Part shown: piece by piece, positions 1-6,838 of the stretch
How the letters are laid out: every line of letters begins with the position of its first letter
How positions within the stretch are numbered: the stretch's first letter is position 1
NCBI GenBank assembly: GCA_023248915.1
Contig: JAHFDQ010000280.1
Span: forward strand, 1 to 7,429
Direction: 5' to 3'
DNA from: Archangiaceae bacterium
GTDB taxonomy: Bacteria > Myxococcota > Myxococcia > Myxococcales > Myxococcaceae
DNA: 7,429 bases
Notes under the pieces: model-generated
What the model saw: only the letters and a program-made list of their open reading frames with translations
What the model was told of the DNA's origin: nothing
Database searches by the model: none
Program-made: the position numbers and the translations under genes

Positions 1-1556
1 TGCGCCGTGCCGGTCGAGGACAGCTTCACCCGGATGACCTGCGACAAAGCCGAGACGAACACCGACCCGGTCTCGGTGCCGCGCTCGATCAGGTCCATCT
101 CGGCCGCCAGCGAGATTCCGGTGACGGCCGTGCCGGCGGTCACCGCCGAGGGCGTTACCACGAAGGGCGTCACCGAGTTGTTGTTCAGGTTCGAGACCAG
201 GAGCACGTGCTGGCTCGTCGTCGATGAAGGGTGGAACACCAGCCCGAACGGTACCCGGCTGGTGACCGGACGCGCCACCTCGGTCAGCGGGTTGCCCAGC
301 CCGTAGCGAATCAGCTCGTTGCCGAACAGGTAGGTCGAGATGAGGGCCAGCCCACCCGCGGGCGAGACCGCGAAGTCGTTCGGCACGCCGATGTCGGTGT
401 CGAGCGCGTTTACGGCCACCTCGCCGGTGCGGGTCAGCGCCACCAGCTTGCCGAGGGGCGCGGTGGGGCCGTTCCCGAGCGCGACGTAGAGGGTTTCTGA
501 GAGCGCGTGGGCGGCGAGCTTCATCGGGGGGCGGTCGAAGGTGGCGATGGCGGTGGGGGCGTTGAACGCCGACAGGTCCTCGGCCGGCAGGTACCGCCAG
601 AGGGCAGCGGGCTCGGCCGCGGTCGAGCCGCTGGACCCGAGGACGTAGAGGGAGCGGCCGTCGCCGCTCCAGCGAATGTCGTAGGTCGAGCCGTAGGGGA
701 GGGTGAGGGTGGTGAGCGAAGTCACCGGCAACCCCGCGTCGAGGGGCGTGGCCAGCACCGTCACGGTGTAGTCGGTGCCGTTCAGGCAGGCGGTGGCCCG
801 CCCGTGCGGAGCGGCCCGGAGCACGGACGGCCCATGGCCCACCTTCACCCGCACCGGAGCGCCGACGGCGGCCCCCTGATTCCAGGCGACCACCGAGACC
901 TCGTCGTTCTGCGGGGCCGAACCGCCGCCGTCGAGGCCGAGAGAAGGGTGGGCCACCAAGAGCAGCCGAGAGGTGTCGGGAGCGTTACGGGTGTCCAGCG
1001 TGAAGGTGTTGAAGGCGGGGCCGTTGGCCAGCGATGGCCGCAGCGTGACCGCGACGTCCTCTGGCGCGTCGGTGAACGAGTCCCAGACCACGGTCCAGGA
1101 GCTGGCTGTGGCGAACCACGACAGCGAGCTCACGGGCGAGAAGCTCCCCGAGCCGACGGAGTAGTCCAGGCGCAGCGCGGCGGCTTCCACGGCGTCTGCG
1201 GGCCGGTTGAAGCTGAAGGAAAGCTCGATGGGGCCGCGGCGAGGGGCAAGGGGTCCGACGAAGTGCACGTCGAGCGCGGAGGGGCCGGCGTCGGTGGAGT
1301 TTCCGGCGTCGTGGCCCGCGTCGTACCCGGCGTCGGTTGGGGCACCGCCGTCGTACCCTGAGTCGGTCGCGCCGCCGCCACCGTCAGCGCCGGGGGACGT
1401 TCCGCCGCCGCCTCCTCCACCGCCCGAGCCGGTTCCGCCCCCGCCGCCCCCGGTGCCTGAGTCGGAATCGGCTCCGCCGACCGTCACCACGGGTGGGCCG
1501 CAGGCAGACGTGAAGAACCACAACGACACCACGACCAGCGAGCGGGCGGACCTCAT
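1..1556 (-). CDS. Putative outer-surface lipoprotein with Gly/DAG linker and beta-propeller-like domain (3' end outside window)
   Basis: I do not recognise a named family. The frame is open from the ATG at 1556 to the left edge (518 residues, no stop). Residues 1-19 form a lipoprotein-type signal peptide: Arg at 2 and 5, a hydrophobic core at 7-15, and C19 in the context FTSAC-G. Thr at -3 is not the classical Leu/Val/Ile. Residues 27-92 are a flexible linker with Gly runs (36-41, 45-52) and four Asp-Ala-Gly triplets (75-91), a style common in myxobacterial lipoproteins. Residues about 94-190 look like a beta-sandwich. From about 195 to the edge, segments of the type 'strand, SxDG turn, strand such as LYVLG' recur every 44-57 residues (about 240, 290, 345, 393, 437, 486), as in YncE/lactonase-like propellers. 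It probably sits on a membrane facing the outside or periplasm. It lies 175 nt after gspN on the same strand, but nothing shows it belongs to the secretion machine. Only a weak GGGTGG ribosome site precedes the ATG. Confidence 0.85.
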   Translation of the reverse strand, partial: MRSARSLVVVSLWFFTSACGPPVVTVGGADSDSGTGGGGGGTGSGGGGGGGGTSPGADGGGGATDSGYDGGAPTDAGYDAGHDAGNSTDAGPSALDVHFVGPLAPRRGPIELSFSFNRPADAVEAAALRLDYSVGSGSFSPVSSLSWFATASSWTVVWDSFTDAPEDVAVTLRPSLANGPAFNTFTLDTRNAPDTSRLLLVAHPSLGLDGGGSAPQNDEVSVVAWNQGAAVGAPVRVKVGHGPSVLRAAPHGRATACLNGTDYTVTVLATPLDAGLPVTSLTTLTLPYGSTYDIRWSGDGRSLYVLGSSGSTAAEPAALWRYLPAEDLSAFNAPTAIATFDRPPMKLAAHALSETLYVALGNGPTAPLGKLVALTRTGEVAVNALDTDIGVPNDFAVSPAGGLALISTYLFGNELIRYGLGNPLTEVARPVTSRVPFGLVFHPSSTTSQHVLLVSNLNNNSVTPFVVTPSAVTAGTAVTGISLAAEMDLIERGTETGSVFVSALSQVIRVKLSSTGTA

Positions 1557-1608
1557 CGGCCACCCGGATATCAGACTTTTCCCGTGCGCCGGTACCCCGG
1601 CCCCATTG

Positions 1609-1669
1609 CGTTCACCCCGAGCGCAGCGGAGCGGAGTCGAGCGGCCCTCGACTCCGCTCGGGCTGAACG
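1609..1669. repeat. GC-rich interspersed inverted repeat (imperfect hairpin)
   Basis: A perfect 13-bp stem pairs 1629-1641 with 1647-1659 around a 5-nt loop (1642-1646). It is extended by a 10-bp outer stem, 1609-1618 with 1660-1669, with one mismatch (1615/1663). A 10-nt insertion (1619-1628) bulges on the left arm. The CCCGAGCGCAGCGGAGTCGAG-like core resembles palindromic repeats scattered between genes in many GC-rich genomes, including myxobacteria; that likeness is from memory. It lies just past the end of gspN. On the minus strand no U-run follows the hairpin, so it is not a textbook intrinsic terminator, though it may protect or end the upstream mRNA in another way. Confidence 0.8.
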
Positions 1670-1710
1670 GATCTGACGAGCGGTCCTCGACTCCCCTCGG
1701 GCCGAACGGA
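1638..1710. repeat. Direct duplication of the repeat's right arm (34 nt, two copies)
   Basis: Positions 1638-1671 and 1677-1710 match at 31 of 34 bases with a 39-nt offset. The differences are at 1645/1684 (C/T), 1656/1695 (G/C) and 1664/1703 (T/C). The second copy has no matching left arm beside it, so only the first copy forms the full hairpin. This looks like a partial extra copy of the interspersed repeat, possibly from slippage or recombination. The two copies fill most of the 175-nt space between gspN and the lipoprotein gene. Confidence 0.8.
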
Positions 1711-1731
1711 AGGGCGGAACGGAGGTCGGCT

Positions 1732-2667
1732 CTAGCGGAACGCGGGCCTGCCGAGGTACCCGGTCAGCCGGCCCACGCGCCAGGCCGGGTCCTTCGGGTC
1801 GCTTCCCAGCGCCGCCAGCCCCGCTCCGTAGACCCCCAGCGTCTTGACGAACTCGGGGTCGGTCTTCAGGCGCAGCTCGAGCGTCGGCTCGGCGTACTCG
1901 ATGCGCTTCGCCAGCTTCAGCGTCCCGGTGACGCCCACGTCGAGCCCCTTGCCCTTCAGCGTCAACCGCTCGACGGTGCCCGCGCCCTTCTCGAACTTGA
2001 GGGCTCCCTCCAGGTCGCCGAGGAGGACCTTCGGCAGGTCGATGGGCGTCGGTTCAGGCCCGTACATTGGAATGGCGATGTTCACGGTGCCGCCGTTCAC
2101 CTTCAGGTCGTCGAAGGCCAGCCGCACAGATCCGCTCGCCTGCCCCAGGTCGGGCTCGGCCGCCTTGGTCGCCCCCACGGCGACGCGCGGCACGTCGAGG
2201 CTGATCTGCCCGCTCGCCTTGCCCTCTAAGTCGACCCCCGAGACCGCCTTCAGGTTTCCCTGGGACAGGTCGAGGCTCGTCCACTCGACGCGCACCTGGG
2301 TGCCGCCGAGCACGCCGACCGAACCGTCCACCGAGCCGCCCAGCATCGCGGCGTGAAACGCGAGCCCCGGAGGCAACAGCGCCGGCCGCACCGAGACCGA
2401 CTTGAAGGTGAAGGGTTCGGGCGCCTTGGCGTCGGCGGCCTGCGCGCGCTTGCTCACCTGGACGTTGGTGGCGGTGATGCCCCTAAAGCCCGGCCCCAGT
2501 CCCCCCAGCTTCACGTAGAGCCCGTTCTCCTCGGCCTGGCGCTGAACCGCCGCCGTCAGCGCGTCGTACGGGAAAGTCACGTACAGGCAAACGACGAGCG
2601 CGGCGAGCCCGAAGGCGGAGTAGCCGAGGAGAAGCTTCCAGCGGGCAATCTTGTGCTCGGTCGGCAT
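1732..2667 (-). CDS. gspN: Type II secretion system protein GspN (Leptospira/Myxococcus type)
   Basis: This 311-residue protein is an accessory part of the type II secretion apparatus and the last gene of the operon. Residues 1-11 are polar and cytoplasmic; 12-31 form one membrane helix followed by the FPYDAL segment that I associate with this GspN group. The rest (about 35-311) is a periplasmic domain rich in alternating beta strands and Gly, as in AsmA-like proteins that sit next to lipid or outer-membrane partners. The C-terminus ends in a GRLTGYLGRPAFR segment typical of the family. The ATG at 2667 is 4 nt after the gspM stop, with only a weak GTGAG ribosome site, so coupling to gspM is likely. 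The assignment rests on membrane topology, fold pattern and position after gspM. GspN is absent from many type II systems and its exact job is unsettled. Classical enterobacterial GspN is about 250 residues, so this belongs to the longer branch. Confidence 0.85.
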   Translation of the reverse strand: MPTEHKIARWKLLLGYSAFGLAALVVCLYVTFPYDALTAAVQRQAEENGLYVKLGGLGPGFRGITATNVQVSKRAQAADAKAPEPFTFKSVSVRPALLPPGLAFHAAMLGGSVDGSVGVLGGTQVRVEWTSLDLSQGNLKAVSGVDLEGKASGQISLDVPRVAVGATKAAEPDLGQASGSVRLAFDDLKVNGGTVNIAIPMYGPEPTPIDLPKVLLGDLEGALKFEKGAGTVERLTLKGKGLDVGVTGTLKLAKRIEYAEPTLELRLKTDPEFVKTLGVYGAGLAALGSDPKDPAWRVGRLTGYLGRPAFR

Positions 2668-2671
2668 GGGC

Positions 2672-3229
2672 TCACTGCTTCAGGTGGTAGGTGACGATGG
2701 TGACGCGCGCGTTGAGCGTCTGGTTGGTCGCGCGGGGCTCGACGAGCAGGTTCTTCACCTTGACCACCCCCGCTCCCTGCTCGACCGTCGAGAGGAAGTC
2801 GACCAGCTTGCCCAGGGTGACGTCGCTCAGGTTCAGCTCGACGCCGCTCTCGATGATCTTCCCGTCGTTCAGCGTGACGTCCGCCCGGGGGTTCATGGTC
2901 GGAATGTCGAGCCCCGCCGCGGTGCCCTTGTCGGTCAGGTAGCTGATCAACTGGATGTTCGAGGCCGACAACTGCCGCTCGACCGCCTGGCGCGCCTGCT
3001 CGGACTCGCGGTAGCTGGCCGCGAGCGTCTGCACCTCGTTCAGGTCGGTCATCTTGCTGGCGATGCGGCGGCGCGCGTCGCCCGCGGCCGACGAGAACGA
3101 GTAGGCCACGATGAAGACGACGAAGACGGCCATCGCCGCGCCCGCGAACCCGACCAGCCGCCGCTCGCGCAGCGTCAGGCGCGAGAACCAGGCCTGCACG
3201 TCCGACAGTAGGGCTTTGAGCTTCTCCAT
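2672..3229 (-). CDS. gspM: Type II secretion system inner-membrane platform protein GspM
   Basis: GspM (185 residues) partners GspL in the inner membrane and links the cytoplasmic ATPase complex to the pseudopilus; it corresponds to PilO of type IV pili. The cytoplasmic head carries the LTLRERRLV segment (18-26), typical of the family just before the membrane. One transmembrane helix spans about 26-46. Residues about 50-95 are charged, helical and probably coiled-coil. Residues about 95-185 give an alpha/beta pattern fitting the ferredoxin-like dimerisation domain. I chose the ATG at 3229, 8 nt after the gspL stop. A GTG at 3268 is in frame and would add 13 residues overlapping the gspL end, but it gives a less natural N-terminus. 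The ribosome site at 3229 is weak (GAGG lies about 14 nt upstream), so translation probably depends on coupling to gspL. Length and topology match the usual GspM (about 160-190 residues). Confidence 0.9.
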   Translation of the reverse strand: MEKLKALLSDVQAWFSRLTLRERRLVGFAGAAMAVFVVFIVAYSFSSAAGDARRRIASKMTDLNEVQTLAASYRESEQARQAVERQLSASNIQLISYLTDKGTAAGLDIPTMNPRADVTLNDGKIIESGVELNLSDVTLGKLVDFLSTVEQGAGVVKVKNLLVEPRATNQTLNARVTIVTYHLKQ

Positions 3230-3237
3230 GGCGGTCT

Positions 3238-4833
3238 CTAGCCCTCGGGCGTGTGGCTGTCCGGGCACTCGACCTGAATGTCGAGCCGGAAGTTGACCTT
3301 CAGGCCGTCCTTGCTCTTCTCGACCTTGCCTTCGCGCACCTCATGGAAGCAGGGGTAGGTCCTGAGCGCGGTGGTGATCTTGTCCACTTGCTTCGAGCTG
3401 TCCGTCTCGCAGCGCACGGTGATGCGCGAGGTGTCGACCTGAATCTGGTCGACCGTCAGCGGAATGTCCGACGGCACCCGCTGCAGGAATTCGGACAGGA
3501 GAGTCACCGCCGAGAGCTTGGGAATGGCCGCGGAAGGGCTTTCCTTGCCGCGCAGCATGTTCAGCGCCTTGTCGAAGTTCTTCTCGCAGCTTCCCAACAC
3601 TCGCTGGGTGGTGTCGCAGAGCAGCGCGTCCACCTGGCGCTCGCGGCGGGCCAGCACCGAGCTCTGGACGATGCCCGAGGCGATGAAGAGGACGAAGAGG
3701 ATGACCGCGAACGAGGCCATCATTCCCACGCGGTCCTTCAGGTAGTCGAAGTCGCCCTTGAATGCGAGCTCGCCCCGGCGCAGGTTGAAGCGCGAGGCCC
3801 GAACTCCCGACGTCTGCGCGCGCAGCGCCAGGGACAGCGCCTGGAAGGCCGCCGGCCGGTCTTCCTCGGGAACCACCAGCGCCTCGGGAGGCAGCGCCAG
3901 CGCCTGCGCGGGGATTCCGAGGTCGCGCGTCAGTTGCGCGTCGAGCCCCAGCATCCGCGCGGTGCCGCCGCACAGGTAGACCTTCGAGACCGGTCGGCGC
4001 GCGCGGCCCGCGTAGCTCCGCAGGGTGGCGCGCAGGTCGCGCAAGAGGGGCTGCAACCCGCGAACGAAGGCGGCTCCGGCCCGCTCGGCGTCGGGGCCCC
4101 GCTCGACCGCCGCGGCCCCCATGGCGCCGTGGGCTTCTTTCCAGGCCGCGGCCTCGTCGAGCGGCACCTTGAACTCGCTGGCCAGCGCGCGGGTCAGGTC
4201 CAGCCCGCCGCCCGAGAAGGTGCGGGCCAATTCCACGCCGACCCCGGGGCGCCCGATGGCGACGTTCGTGCGTTCGTGGCCGATGTCGAGAATGGCGACC
4301 GCCGACTCGTCGGTGCCGCCGGCGTCGGCGAAGCACGCAGGCGCCGCCAGCAGCAGGTTCTGGTAGGCGAACCCGGGGTGGGTGACGATGCGCGGGTCGA
4401 GCTTCAATTCCTGCAGCATGGCGAGCAGCGCGCGCAGCTCGTCTTTGCGCACCACGCCGACGATGAGGTCGCTCGCCTTCTCGCGCGCCGCGGCCACCTG
4501 GTAGTCGAAGACCGCGTCCTCGAGGTTGAAGGGAAGCTGGCCCTCGATCTCGAAGGGGATGGTGGCCTCGATGCGCTTGGCGTCGGTGAAGGGCAGCGTC
4601 AACAGGTGGGTGGCCAAGGAAGGGCCGGGCAGCGCCACCACCACCTGCTCGGCCGCCAGCGGCTGGTGCGACACCAGCTCAGTCAGCGCGGCGCGCAGGG
4701 CGTCAACCCGCTCGCCGCCCGCCGGCACGCGAGCCTTGGCGAAGCCCTTCACCGTGTAGCCGCGCAGCGAGCCGTCGAAGAGGACGGCCTTCACCGAGTA
4801 GCTGCCGAGGTCGAGCCCCAGGACGCGGGCCAT
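3238..4833 (-). CDS. gspL: Type II secretion system protein GspL with PilM-like cytoplasmic domain
   Basis: GspL (531 residues) recruits the ATPase GspE to the membrane and pairs with GspM. Residues 1-345 are an actin-like domain close to PilM: phosphate-1 loop DLGSYSVK (8-15), PFEIEGQLPF (93-102), phosphate-2 loop DIGHERTNVAIG (183-194), GGGLDLTRAL (208-217) and an adenosine-type CGGTARMLGL (288-297). A basic stretch (346-368) precedes one membrane helix (about 372-390). A periplasmic helix follows, then a ferredoxin-like domain (about 440-525) matching PilN. The protein is thus laid out like PilM joined to PilN, as is known for GspL. It is longer than typical proteobacterial GspL (about 400 residues). 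Five cysteines (406, 416, 475, 495, 523) fall in the periplasmic part and could form disulfides. The ATG at 4833 follows the gspK stop by 2 nt and has a strong AGGAG site. The frame stays open to 5442, but that part overlaps gspK and lacks a plausible protein. Confidence 0.93.
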   Translation of the reverse strand: MARVLGLDLGSYSVKAVLFDGSLRGYTVKGFAKARVPAGGERVDALRAALTELVSHQPLAAEQVVVALPGPSLATHLLTLPFTDAKRIEATIPFEIEGQLPFNLEDAVFDYQVAAAREKASDLIVGVVRKDELRALLAMLQELKLDPRIVTHPGFAYQNLLLAAPACFADAGGTDESAVAILDIGHERTNVAIGRPGVGVELARTFSGGGLDLTRALASEFKVPLDEAAAWKEAHGAMGAAAVERGPDAERAGAAFVRGLQPLLRDLRATLRSYAGRARRPVSKVYLCGGTARMLGLDAQLTRDLGIPAQALALPPEALVVPEEDRPAAFQALSLALRAQTSGVRASRFNLRRGELAFKGDFDYLKDRVGMMASFAVILFVLFIASGIVQSSVLARRERQVDALLCDTTQRVLGSCEKNFDKALNMLRGKESPSAAIPKLSAVTLLSEFLQRVPSDIPLTVDQIQVDTSRITVRCETDSSKQVDKITTALRTYPCFHEVREGKVEKSKDGLKVNFRLDIQVECPDSHTPEG

Positions 4834-4835
4834 GG

Positions 4836-6161
4836 TTACTCCTCTCTCCAGTAGACGAGCTTGCCGAGCTGGTCGTCGGCGCGGACGACGGCGGTGATCT
4901 TTTTCTGCACCGCGCCCGCCTCGCCGGTGACGACGATTCGGAAGGTGCTGGTCTTGTCGCCGACGTACCGCTGGTTCGCCGGGTTGTTCTTGATGCTGGA
5001 GTTGATGGGCACTCCCGCCGACTCGACCACGTTGACGAAGTCGACCAACGACATGCCGAAGATGGCGAACAGCCGGGCGGTCCGAATCTTCGTGATGAGG
5101 GTGTCGATGAAGACCGGGTCGTGCAGCCGCGGGTCCATCCGGTTCGGGTCGGCCGCCGACAAGATGCCCATGTAGAGCATCACCGGGTCGTCGGTGTTGA
5201 TGTTGAGGCGAGAGTTCACGTCGGGGTAGACGGTCAGCCGGTCGCGGAAGGCCGCCATGAAGCGGTCGTTCACCCCGTGCACCATGTACAGCTCGTCGAG
5301 GCTGTCGAACCGGCCGTTCTTCGCCTTGTAGCGGGGGTTGAACCGGTCGTACGGGTAGTTCTCGTCGGAGAAGCCCTTCACGAAGGGCTCGCCCTGACCC
5401 GCGAGGTTGAGCGCGGACTGGACCTCGTCCTCGTCCTGCCAATCGCGCAGGGCGATGACGACGTCGGGCGGAGTCACCTTCACCTTGTTCGAGTCTTCGC
5501 TGTCGAAGACGAACTCGAAGCGCTTGTCGCCGAAGAGCTCGAGCAGCGCGGCCACCGCCGGCCGGCTGGTGAGCAGCGGCGCGTCCAGCTTGTTGACGTT
5601 GATCTTCTCTTCCTCGTCGGAGATCACCGAGTTGAAGCAGCCCTCGAAGCCGCCGAACGAGCGCTGCTTCTGCTTCGTCGCGAGCTCGGGGTTCTCGTCG
5701 TCGAAGTCGAGCTTGGGGCCGGACTTCGGACCGAGCCCCAGCTTCGGTTCCTTCTCCTCGACCACCAGCGCCTGGAGCATGTAGCAGTCGACCTTCGCCA
5801 TTCGCCAGAGCTGAATGGAGAGGGTGCTGGGCTGGGCGGGAGCCGCGCCAGGAGGGAGCCCCGGGGGAGCGGGGGTCTTGTCGCCCCCCATGAACTGGGT
5901 GAGCAGCCCCGAGAGATTCGGCAGTTGAATCTGGTCGACCTGCTTCTGGAACTTGAGCAGCAGCCGCGACAGCCCGATGCCGCTGCGGGCGAGGTAGTAG
6001 GCGCGAATATCGTCGCGCTGGTTGGTCGCGAGCTGCAGGTCGACGCGCGAGTTGTAGGCGAACTCGGTGGCGACGACGACGAGGATGGCGATCGAGACGA
6101 TGACCAGCACCAGCGCCACGCCGCGCTCGCTCACCCGGGCTCTTCGCGGGCGGCGCGTCAT
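4836..6161 (-). CDS. gspK: Type II secretion system minor pseudopilin GspK
   Basis: GspK caps the tip of the pseudopilus with GspI and GspJ. The protein is 441 residues. A basic leader ends at G14, giving prepilin peptidase cleavage G14|V15; the hydrophobic helix runs about 15-37. Position +5 of the mature protein is Leu19 instead of the usual Glu, a hallmark of GspK. The family helical domain is clear: EEKINVNKL (184-192), a helix-hairpin-helix-like ALRDWQDEDEVQSA (237-250), NGRFDSLDELYMVHGVNDRF (282-301) and RLNINTDDP (318-326). Residues about 80-175 form an insert with a Pro/Ala linker (97-111) and a charged part (134-166), making it about 100 residues longer than common GspK (around 330). 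The start at 6161 overlaps the gspJ stop as ATGA and has GGAG 8 nt upstream. An upstream in-frame extension to 6659 lies inside gspJ and lacks the leader logic, so I rejected it. Confidence 0.93.
   Translation of the reverse strand: MTRRPRRARVSERGVALVLVIVSIAILVVVATEFAYNSRVDLQLATNQRDDIRAYYLARSGIGLSRLLLKFQKQVDQIQLPNLSGLLTQFMGGDKTPAPPGLPPGAAPAQPSTLSIQLWRMAKVDCYMLQALVVEEKEPKLGLGPKSGPKLDFDDENPELATKQKQRSFGGFEGCFNSVISDEEEKINVNKLDAPLLTSRPAVAALLELFGDKRFEFVFDSEDSNKVKVTPPDVVIALRDWQDEDEVQSALNLAGQGEPFVKGFSDENYPYDRFNPRYKAKNGRFDSLDELYMVHGVNDRFMAAFRDRLTVYPDVNSRLNINTDDPVMLYMGILSAADPNRMDPRLHDPVFIDTLITKIRTARLFAIFGMSLVDFVNVVESAGVPINSSIKNNPANQRYVGDKTSTFRIVVTGEAGAVQKKITAVVRADDQLGKLVYWREE
4839..4843 (-). promoter_or_regulatory. 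Ribosome binding site that fixes the gspL start
   Basis: On the minus strand the sequence reads GGAGAGAGGAG, TAACC, then ATG at 4833. The AGGAG lies 5 nt before the ATG, and the gspK stop TAA falls between the two. This places the gspL start at 4833 and not at the upstream in-frame codons inside gspK. Confidence 0.75.
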
Positions 6162-6838
6162 TGGTAGCGCTCCAGCTCGCGGTTCAGCATCACCCGGGTC
6201 TGGGTGGTGTACTTCACCTCTTTGCCGTTCTCGTCGATCGCGACTAAGGTGATGCGCACCCGGGTCGGCAACAACGACTTCCGCTCGGGGCGGCGGGTGT
6301 CCCACTCGTCGTCCCATTCCTTCTTCTCGGCGTCCCAGAACTGGAACTCGAGCTTCTTCAGGCCCTCGAAGAGCACGTCCTCGGTGCCGCCGCGGTCCAT
6401 GCGCTCTTCGAGCAGCGGGTTTTCCCGCCGGATGAGGTCGTCGCGCCCGCGGGCGTTCTTCTCGGTGGAAGTCTTGACCGAGTACTCGACCACCATCTGG
6501 TCGGACTCCTTGGCGTCGGAGTACAGCCGCTGGTGGGCGAGCGAGGTGAACAGCAGCCGGTCGCGCGAACCGACGAAGTTGGTGGGCCGGTCGTAGGCGT
6601 CGCGGTACCGCTTGGCGTCGTACCGGTCGGACACGTAGGCGGCGCCGATCTCCCGGCACATGCGGCTCATCGCCACGCGCAGGTTGCGGTACTTCTCGGC
6701 GTCGCCCTCGACGGTTTCCTTCGCCTTCATGGTCGAGGTGAACGAGACGCCGAGGATCGCGCCCATCAGGGCGGTGATGGAGATGGCGACCATCACCTCC
6801 ATCAGCGTGAAGCCGCGTGTCGAGCGGGGCCTATTCAT
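6158..6838 (-). CDS. gspJ: Type II secretion system minor pseudopilin GspJ
   Basis: GspJ (226 residues) is a tip pseudopilin, made as a precursor that prepilin peptidase (GspO/PilD) cleaves and N-methylates. The basic leader MNRPRSTRG ends at G9; cleavage G9|F10 leaves FTLMEVMVA with Glu14 at +5, followed by a hydrophobic helix to about residue 32. The mature part has the GspJ pattern: a helix with MSRMCREIG (57-65), strands around RLLFTSLAHQ (94-103) and MVVEYSV (115-121), a long charged loop (123-150), and the strands LKKLEFQFWD (160-169) and RVRITL (193-198). Length is near the usual 190-230. The ATG at 6838 lies inside the last codons of gspI (GATGAATAG), giving an 8-nt overlap, with GGAGAG just upstream. 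The stop overlaps the gspK ATG by 4 nt. GspJ is expected to form the tip complex with its neighbours GspI and GspK. Confidence 0.93.
   Translation of the reverse strand: MNRPRSTRGFTLMEVMVAISITALMGAILGVSFTSTMKAKETVEGDAEKYRNLRVAMSRMCREIGAAYVSDRYDAKRYRDAYDRPTNFVGSRDRLLFTSLAHQRLYSDAKESDQMVVEYSVKTSTEKNARGRDDLIRRENPLLEERMDRGGTEDVLFEGLKKLEFQFWDAEKKEWDDEWDTRRPERKSLLPTRVRITLVAIDENGKEVKYTTQTRVMLNRELERYQ

Noticed and set aside
1588..1601. Small hairpin (5-bp stem GCCGG/CCGGC, 4-nt loop) as a terminator
   Set aside because: The stem is short and common by chance at this GC content, and no U-run follows on either strand.
1557..1610. Promoter for the lipoprotein gene, including a TGATAT-like -10
   Set aside because: The TGATAT is only about 12 nt from the ATG and has no matching -35 at the right distance, so I cannot support it.
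1207..2229. Long plus-strand frame spanning the lipoprotein 5' end and gspN
   Set aside because: It runs antisense through two real genes and the intergenic repeat. Its Pro-rich segment is only the complement of the lipoprotein's Gly codons.
3230..3268. GTG start 13 codons upstream for gspM
   Set aside because: It overlaps the gspL C-terminus, and the ATG at 3229 begins directly at the typical short cytoplasmic head. The choice is not certain because the ribosome site at 3229 is weak.
3253..4854. Plus-strand open frame of 533 codons antisense to gspL
   Set aside because: It mirrors the gspL codons in a GC-rich genome. The translation is rich in Arg, Gly, Gln, Val and His without domain logic, and gspL on the other strand has clear family motifs.
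4834..5442. In-frame upstream extension of gspL giving a 734-residue protein
   Set aside because: The added 203 residues are Arg/Pro-rich and overlap gspK in another frame. The strong AGGAG and the actin-like N-terminus place the start at 4833.
5121..6167. Plus-strand frame of 348 codons antisense to gspK
   Set aside because: It is a shadow of gspK codons, with a repetitive Val/Glu/Leu/Arg composition and no recognisable domain.
6162..6659. In-frame upstream extension of gspK giving 607 residues
   Set aside because: It lies inside gspJ and would bury the prepilin leader. The ATGA overlap and GGAG support 6161.
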